From NCBI GenBank assembly GCA_016182435.1, contig JACPGN010000250.1, forward strand, positions 1 to 8,393: a stretch of 8,393 bases of DNA. The letters are read 5' to 3'. The position numbers and the translations under genes are program-made. The stretch's first letter is position 1; each line of letters starts with the position of its first letter. Source of the stretch: Lentisphaerota bacterium (GTDB lineage: Bacteria; Verrucomicrobiota; Kiritimatiellia; JAAZAB01). The notes under the pieces were generated by a model. The model worked only from the letters and a program-made list of their open reading frames with translations. It ran no database searches and was not told the origin of the DNA. Below, one piece after another: positions 5,431 through 8,393 of the stretch.

Positions 5431-6429
5431 TCATATATCAGGTACTATGCGCGAGTGCTGCGGGTAATTCGTGTCGCCCGGATGCGTCCAATAATCATCG
5501 CCGGGGCCCTCGACCCGGTCAATCAGCAGCCGGATGGTCCCGATCAGCGGCGCCTTGGCCGTGGCGCGGACACATAGGCAGCGCGGGTCATCGGATGTCC
5601 ATACTTCCAGTTTGCCGACGCGCACAAACAGTCCTTGAAACTTGGCGTCGGGATCAAGCTTCAAGGAGCGGATTTCGCTGTAATTGCCGATATCAAGGGT
5701 TTCAACAGCGCGGGCATCCACCAGCAGATCATAGAGTTTTTCGTCGGCCATGACGCGGAATTCATAGTGTTTGCCCGCCTCAAGCTTCCGCGAGCGCATG
5801 TAAAACATGAAGCTGATCAAGTCGCGCGTGTCGGCATCAATGGCAAAAGTTTTCTCGTCGCCTTTCAAGAGATGCCGCCAGTGCGCGGTGCGCGCCTTAT
5901 GGTCGAAGGTCGTAATTTCGTGCAGGCGGTAGCTTCCCTCGCTGAGCCGCTTGGTGAACCTGAGCGGCAGAAAGGTGGCCGGGTCCACGACGCTTTCGAT
6001 GAAATCGTCCACCGGATAGATTTTGTTCATGATGTTCAGGGTGCGCGTCGTCGCCCGAATGGCCAGGAGTTCGCGCCCGTCTTCCTCGATGTACTCGCTG
6101 ACCACCTTGGTTTCGGCCACTACCCAGACACCCCACTGGACTTTATAAAACAAGGTTTCACCGACGGGAAACCACAGGGTCGGCCCGCCGGCAACGCTAT
6201 GCGTAGTATTGCCTGCCCGCAGTGGCTGCGCCACAGGCGCTGCAGGCGGGCCGGCAGGCCGATTGGTCGGGACAATAGCAGGCGCCGATACCACCTTTGT
6301 CGGAGGCAGACCGGACACCATAATGTCGCATCGAAGGACTGGCAGGTCGGGCAGGTCTTCTTCGGCTTGTGTTTGGAAATTTGCCAGCAGCAGACTTAGT
6401 ACGGAAACAATGTATACATGCAATTTCAT
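5431..6429 (-). CDS. Exported DUF3108-domain protein
   Basis: 332 residues. The N-terminus MKLHVYIVSVLSLLLANF followed by QTQA-EE is a clear Sec signal peptide with an AxA-like cleavage site near residue 22, so the protein is periplasmic or outer-envelope. Residues of about 35-80 are Pro/Ala-rich linker. The rest resembles DUF3108: LWFPVGETLFYKVQWGVWVVAET, a segment around YPVDDFIESVVDP.TFLPLRFTK, then SYR.HE.TTFDH.ARTAHW, and a C-terminal beta-rich part (GLFVRVGKLEVWTSDD, AKAPLIGTIRLLID). These proteins are usually predicted to be beta-rich envelope proteins of unknown biochemical role. The start has a modest GGAAG six bases upstream, immediately next to a twin-hairpin element. It lies between proC and the heptose kinase on the same strand; the kinase hints at an envelope-assembly setting, which is inference. 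Confidence 0.85.
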   Translation of the reverse strand: MKLHVYIVSVLSLLLANFQTQAEEDLPDLPVLRCDIMVSGLPPTKVVSAPAIVPTNRPAGPPAAPVAQPLRAGNTTHSVAGGPTLWFPVGETLFYKVQWGVWVVAETKVVSEYIEEDGRELLAIRATTRTLNIMNKIYPVDDFIESVVDPATFLPLRFTKRLSEGSYRLHEITTFDHKARTAHWRHLLKGDEKTFAIDADTRDLISFMFYMRSRKLEAGKHYEFRVMADEKLYDLLVDARAVETLDIGNYSEIRSLKLDPDAKFQGLFVRVGKLEVWTSDDPRCLCVRATAKAPLIGTIRLLIDRVEGPGDDYWTHPGDTNYPQHSRIVPDI

Positions 6430-6439
6430 TTTGTCTTCC

Positions 6440-6488
6440 GTAGCCGCACCGGTGACGGTGCGGTCCGCGGCGTCACCGCCGCGGCTAC
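6440..6488. repeat. Twin-hairpin element 3 with complementary loops, in the DUF3108 gene leader
   Basis: GTAG (6440-6443) and CTAC (6485-6488) enclose two perfect 8-bp hairpins separated by one T. The first is CCGCACCG/CGGTGCGG with loop GTGA (6444-6463). The second is CCGCGGCG/CGCCGCGG with loop TCAC (6465-6484). The loops are reverse complements, six bases if the closing pairs are counted. The element ends 10 bases before the DUF3108-type ATG, next to its ribosome binding site, and probably lies in that mRNA's leader. Confidence 0.85.
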
Positions 6489-6551
6489 AAAACCGAGCCT
6501 AACCCGGCGAAAAAAAAGGTTTTAACCCAATGCATAATGAGCCAAATTTTC

Positions 6552-7364
6552 TTACTCCGCCAATTCCTGCGCGCGCTTATGCGCCGCCAGGATGGCCTGG
6601 ACAAAAGTTTCGCGGACGTGAGCGGCTTCAAGAACCGCCAAGGCGGCGGCGGTAACGCCGCCCTTGGAGGTTACCCGAGACCGCAGCTCGAGGGGTTCCA
6701 GGTCGCTTTCTTCCAGTAAAGTCGCTGCCCCATGGATCGTGGCCATGGTCAAGGTCCTACTCGCCTCCGGGTCGAGCCCCATTTCCCTGGCCGCCTGGAG
6801 CATTATTTCCGCCAGGAAAAAAACGTAGGCCGGACCGCTGCCGCTCAAGGCCGTTACGGCGTTCAGGTGCGTTTCTTCCAGCCGAAGGACCACCCCCACG
6901 GATTGAAACAGCTTTTCGACAAGCTCCGCGTCCTGAGCGGTCGCGCGCGCGCCCAGGCAATAAGCCGAAGCGCCCGCGGCGGCCAGGGCCGGCAAGTTAG
7001 GCATAACGCGAACTACCCGCGTTATGGCGGGCAGCCGCTTCTCCAGCCAGGCCGTGGAAATGCCGGCGGCAATGCTGATCAGGAGCGCGCCGGCATCAAG
7101 CGCGGCGCCAACTTCCGGCAGCACCTCGGCCAGCACTTGCGGTTTGACCGCCAGCACGACCACGCCCGCGCCGCGCACACCGTCGCCGTTGCGTTCAAAG
7201 GCGGCAACTTTAAGCGCGGACTGAAAATGCTCACGGCGGCGGCGCTCCACATCCGTTACTCGCAGGCGTTGCGCGCTCAGGAGCCGGGCGCGAATTATTC
7301 CGCGCACAAGGGCTTCGGCCATATTACCGGCGCCGACCAAGGTCATGGTTATGTCCGGTGCCAT
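6552..7364 (-). CDS. proC: Pyrroline-5-carboxylate reductase
   Basis: 270 residues. It catalyses the last step of proline synthesis, NAD(P)H-dependent reduction of pyrroline-5-carboxylate, in the cytoplasm. The Rossmann dinucleotide motif LVGAGNMAEALV is near the N-terminus, VVLAVKPQ follows around residue 80, then RVMPNLPA, and the C-terminal oligomerisation/active-site domain carries SGSGPAYVF (from about residue 174) and the family signature RVTSKGGVTAAAL. The ATG at 7364 is chosen; the in-frame ATG at 7346 (MTLVGAGNM) is equally credible and fits the candidate promoter better. Both have only GGA as ribosome binding site. An earlier TTG at 7394 is rejected. proC downstream of a yggS homologue is a common bacterial arrangement. 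Length and motifs are normal. Confidence 0.95.
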   Translation of the reverse strand: MAPDITMTLVGAGNMAEALVRGIIRARLLSAQRLRVTDVERRRREHFQSALKVAAFERNGDGVRGAGVVVLAVKPQVLAEVLPEVGAALDAGALLISIAAGISTAWLEKRLPAITRVVRVMPNLPALAAAGASAYCLGARATAQDAELVEKLFQSVGVVLRLEETHLNAVTALSGSGPAYVFFLAEIMLQAAREMGLDPEASRTLTMATIHGAATLLEESDLEPLELRSRVTSKGGVTAAALAVLEAAHVRETFVQAILAAHKRAQELAE

Positions 7365-7380
7365 GCTTGTCCAAAATAAT

Positions 7381-7408
7381 ATTTTAGACACCAATGATCT
7401 AGTACCAA
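7381..7408 (-). promoter_or_regulatory. Candidate sigma-70 promoter for proC
   Basis: On the minus strand TTGGTA (7403-7408, four of six to the -35 consensus) is followed after 16 bases by TAAAAT (7381-7386, five of six to the -10 consensus). Transcription would begin near 7374, giving a leader of about 10 bases to the ATG at 7364 or about 28 to the ATG at 7346. The -35 box overlaps the edge of the 24-bp hairpin repeat. Confidence 0.4.
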
Positions 7409-7428
7409 TGCGGGCTATGCCCGCAACC
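7405..7428. repeat. 24-bp hairpin repeat, copy 2
   Basis: GCGGGC-TAT-GCCCGC (7410-7424) with flanks CCAAT and AACC, one base different from the copy at 5253-5276. It is upstream of proC, in the 258-bp gap between yggS and proC. Confidence 0.75.
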
Positions 7429-7441
7429 CATTATCCAACAC

Positions 7442-7565
7442 AATATCCAATATTCAACAAGGAATATCCAATAACCAAGTTAAGATAATCGCAGACAACG
7501 TGTAAGAGGTGTTTTTGTTTTCTTTCTTCATCATTGGTTATTGAGTATTGGATATTGGATATTCT
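7442..7565. repeat. AT-rich inverted array of AATATCCAATA-type units
   Basis: The left arm (7442-7478) holds AATATCCAATA and GAATATCCAATAACCAA. The right arm (7533-7565) holds the same units inverted (TTGGTTATT and two copies of ATATTGGAT). The roughly 55-bp centre shows no gene. The layout parallels the CACKGAT arrays but with an unrelated unit. It lies between proC and yggS. Confidence 0.6.
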
Positions 7566-7570
7566 TATTC

Positions 7571-7614
7571 AAAGATACACGCAAAAACGTGTATCTTTAC
7601 GGGAAAGGGTCTAA
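7571..7614 (+). repeat. 44-bp dispersed repeat with AT-rich hairpin, copy 1
   Basis: AAAGATACACG and CGTGTATCTTT form a perfect 11-bp stem with loop CAAAAA (7571-7598), followed by ACGGGAAAGGGTCTAA. An inverted, partly degenerate copy is at 4096-4139. It begins nine bases beyond the yggS stop. Neither side has the GC stem plus T-run of an intrinsic terminator, though the stem could protect the yggS transcript's 3' end. Confidence 0.7.
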
Positions 7615-7622
7615 GGCGGGCT

Positions 7623-8315
7623 TCATCGGGGCTCCCGCCGGCCGAAGAGAATGGCGCCCAGCCGAATCCAGGTGGCGCCTTCCTCTACGGCAACCTCAAA
7701 ATCATGGGACATGCCCATGGATAATTCCGGCAGTGCATAGCCAGTTTTCTGCCGCCAACCCTCGCGCAGCTCGCGCAGCTTGCGAAAAAAGGGGCGCGCG
7801 TGCTCCGGGTCTTCCGCCAGCGGCGGAATAGTCAGCAGCCCGCGGATATCCACCCGCCGCAGAGTTTCCGCCGCCTTTAATACGCCAGGAACGTCCTCCG
7901 GGGCAAGCCCGAATTTGCTGCCCTCGCCCGAAACATTGACTTCCAGCAAGACCGGCAGGGCGCGGCCGGCCGCGTCCGCGGCCGCCTCAATGGCCAGAAG
8001 CAGCCGCAGCGAATCCACCGACTGAATTGTTTGAAACAGGTAAACGGCCTCTTTGACTTTATTGGTCTGCAGGTGGCCAATCATGTGCCAGGCCAAGGCC
8101 GCTGAACACAGTGGAATTTTCTGTTTGGCTTCCTGCACGCGGGTTTCGCCGAAATCAGCCAGCCCGGCCGCGGCCGCTTCCTGAATGCGCTCCGGGCCGT
8201 GCGTTTTGGAAACGGCCAGCAGGCGCACCTCGTGCGCCTGGCGCCCTGAGCGTCCGCAAGCCGCCTGAATCCGGCGCTTAACTTCAATCAGGCGCTCCTC
8301 AAAGGTGGTATTCAT
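7623..8315 (-). CDS. yggS: YggS/PLPBP-family pyridoxal-5'-phosphate homeostasis protein
   Basis: 230 residues, the usual length. It is a cytoplasmic PLP-binding protein with an alanine-racemase-like TIM barrel but no known catalytic activity, involved in vitamin B6 and amino-acid homeostasis. The PLP lysine is K37 in LLAVSKTH. Other family signatures are FGETRVQEA, WHMIGHLQTNK, QSVDS, LLEVNVSGEGSKFG, GLLTIPP and the C-terminal LSMGMSHDFEVAVEEGATWIRLG..LFG. The ATG at 8315 has only a weak GGG upstream. The stop of the preceding partial gene lies 18 bases before the start, so they are likely co-transcribed, and proC follows 258 bases downstream. Confidence 0.95.
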   Translation of the reverse strand: MNTTFEERLIEVKRRIQAACGRSGRQAHEVRLLAVSKTHGPERIQEAAAAGLADFGETRVQEAKQKIPLCSAALAWHMIGHLQTNKVKEAVYLFQTIQSVDSLRLLLAIEAAADAAGRALPVLLEVNVSGEGSKFGLAPEDVPGVLKAAETLRRVDIRGLLTIPPLAEDPEHARPFFRKLRELREGWRQKTGYALPELSMGMSHDFEVAVEEGATWIRLGAILFGRREPR

Positions 8316-8333
8316 GCTAAGCGCCCAGGAATA

Positions 8334-8393
8334 TCAAAGCGGTTGGCGGGCGCTGATGGCGCGCGCCAGGGTGACTTGATCCGAATAGGCAAT
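8334..8393 (-). CDS. C-terminal end of an unidentified upstream gene
   Basis: The frame reads IAYSDQVTLARAISARQPL and then TGA at 8334-8336, 18 bases before the yggS ATG. It looks more protein-like than the other two minus frames, although one of those runs to a TGA overlapping the yggS ATG (ATGA). Too little is present to name it. In many bacteria pilT precedes yggS and proC, but these residues are not enough to claim that. Confidence 0.45.
   Translation of the reverse strand: MAYSDQVTLARAISARQPL

Noticed and set aside
5635..6399. 254-residue open frame on the plus strand
   Set aside because: It is antisense to the DUF3108-type gene, with no ribosome binding site or domain of its own.
6732..7379. 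215-residue open frame on the plus strand
   Set aside because: It is antisense to proC, where family motifs fix the coding strand.

Overview
The window is a GC-rich bacterial segment in which every gene I can support lies on the minus strand, so it reads right to left. The mix suggests an anaerobic or microaerophilic Gram-negative member of the PVC group (Verrucomicrobiota, Kiritimatiellota or Lentisphaerota). The grounds are a lipopolysaccharide heptose kinase, a rubredoxin/rubrerythrin/ferritin cluster, an exported Gly/Asn/Thr-rich modular protein of a kind common in those phyla, and gaps crowded with palindromic repeats. The taxonomy is inference; there is no rRNA marker.

From right to left: the last codons of an unidentified gene (8334-8393); a YggS/PLPBP-type pyridoxal-phosphate protein (7623-8315); proC, pyrroline-5-carboxylate reductase (6552-7364); an exported DUF3108-type protein (5431-6429); a stand-alone heptose-7-phosphate kinase of the HldE1/RfaE1 type (4218-5234); a 52-residue rubredoxin (3879-4037); rubrerythrin (3117-3689); ferritin (2573-3100); a small unrecognised eight-cysteine protein (1966-2346); and the start of a large exported Gly-rich repeat protein (1639 down past base 1), whose reading frame is broken just after the signal peptide.

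Rubredoxin, rubrerythrin and ferritin form a coherent unit. Rubredoxin can pass electrons to rubrerythrin, which reduces hydrogen peroxide, and ferritin oxidises and stores ferrous iron that would otherwise feed Fenton chemistry. The eight-cysteine protein next to ferritin may belong to the same redox or metal theme, but that is only context. The right half is housekeeping: PLP homeostasis, proline synthesis and envelope (lipopolysaccharide) synthesis.

The unusual layer is between the genes. All the larger gaps hold structured repeats: (i) twin-hairpin elements with mutually complementary loops and short terminal inverted repeats (1768-1833, 1840-1896, 6440-6488); (ii) three inverted arrays built from CACKGAT units, with GC-rich palindromic modules in different places (2379-2531, 3750-3861, 5288-5418); (iii) a 44-bp dispersed repeat with an AT-rich hairpin (4096-4139, 7571-7614); (iv) a 24-bp hairpin repeat (5253-5276, 7405-7428); and (v) an AT-rich inverted array (7442-7565). 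No CRISPR array, tRNA, rRNA or transposase gene was seen.
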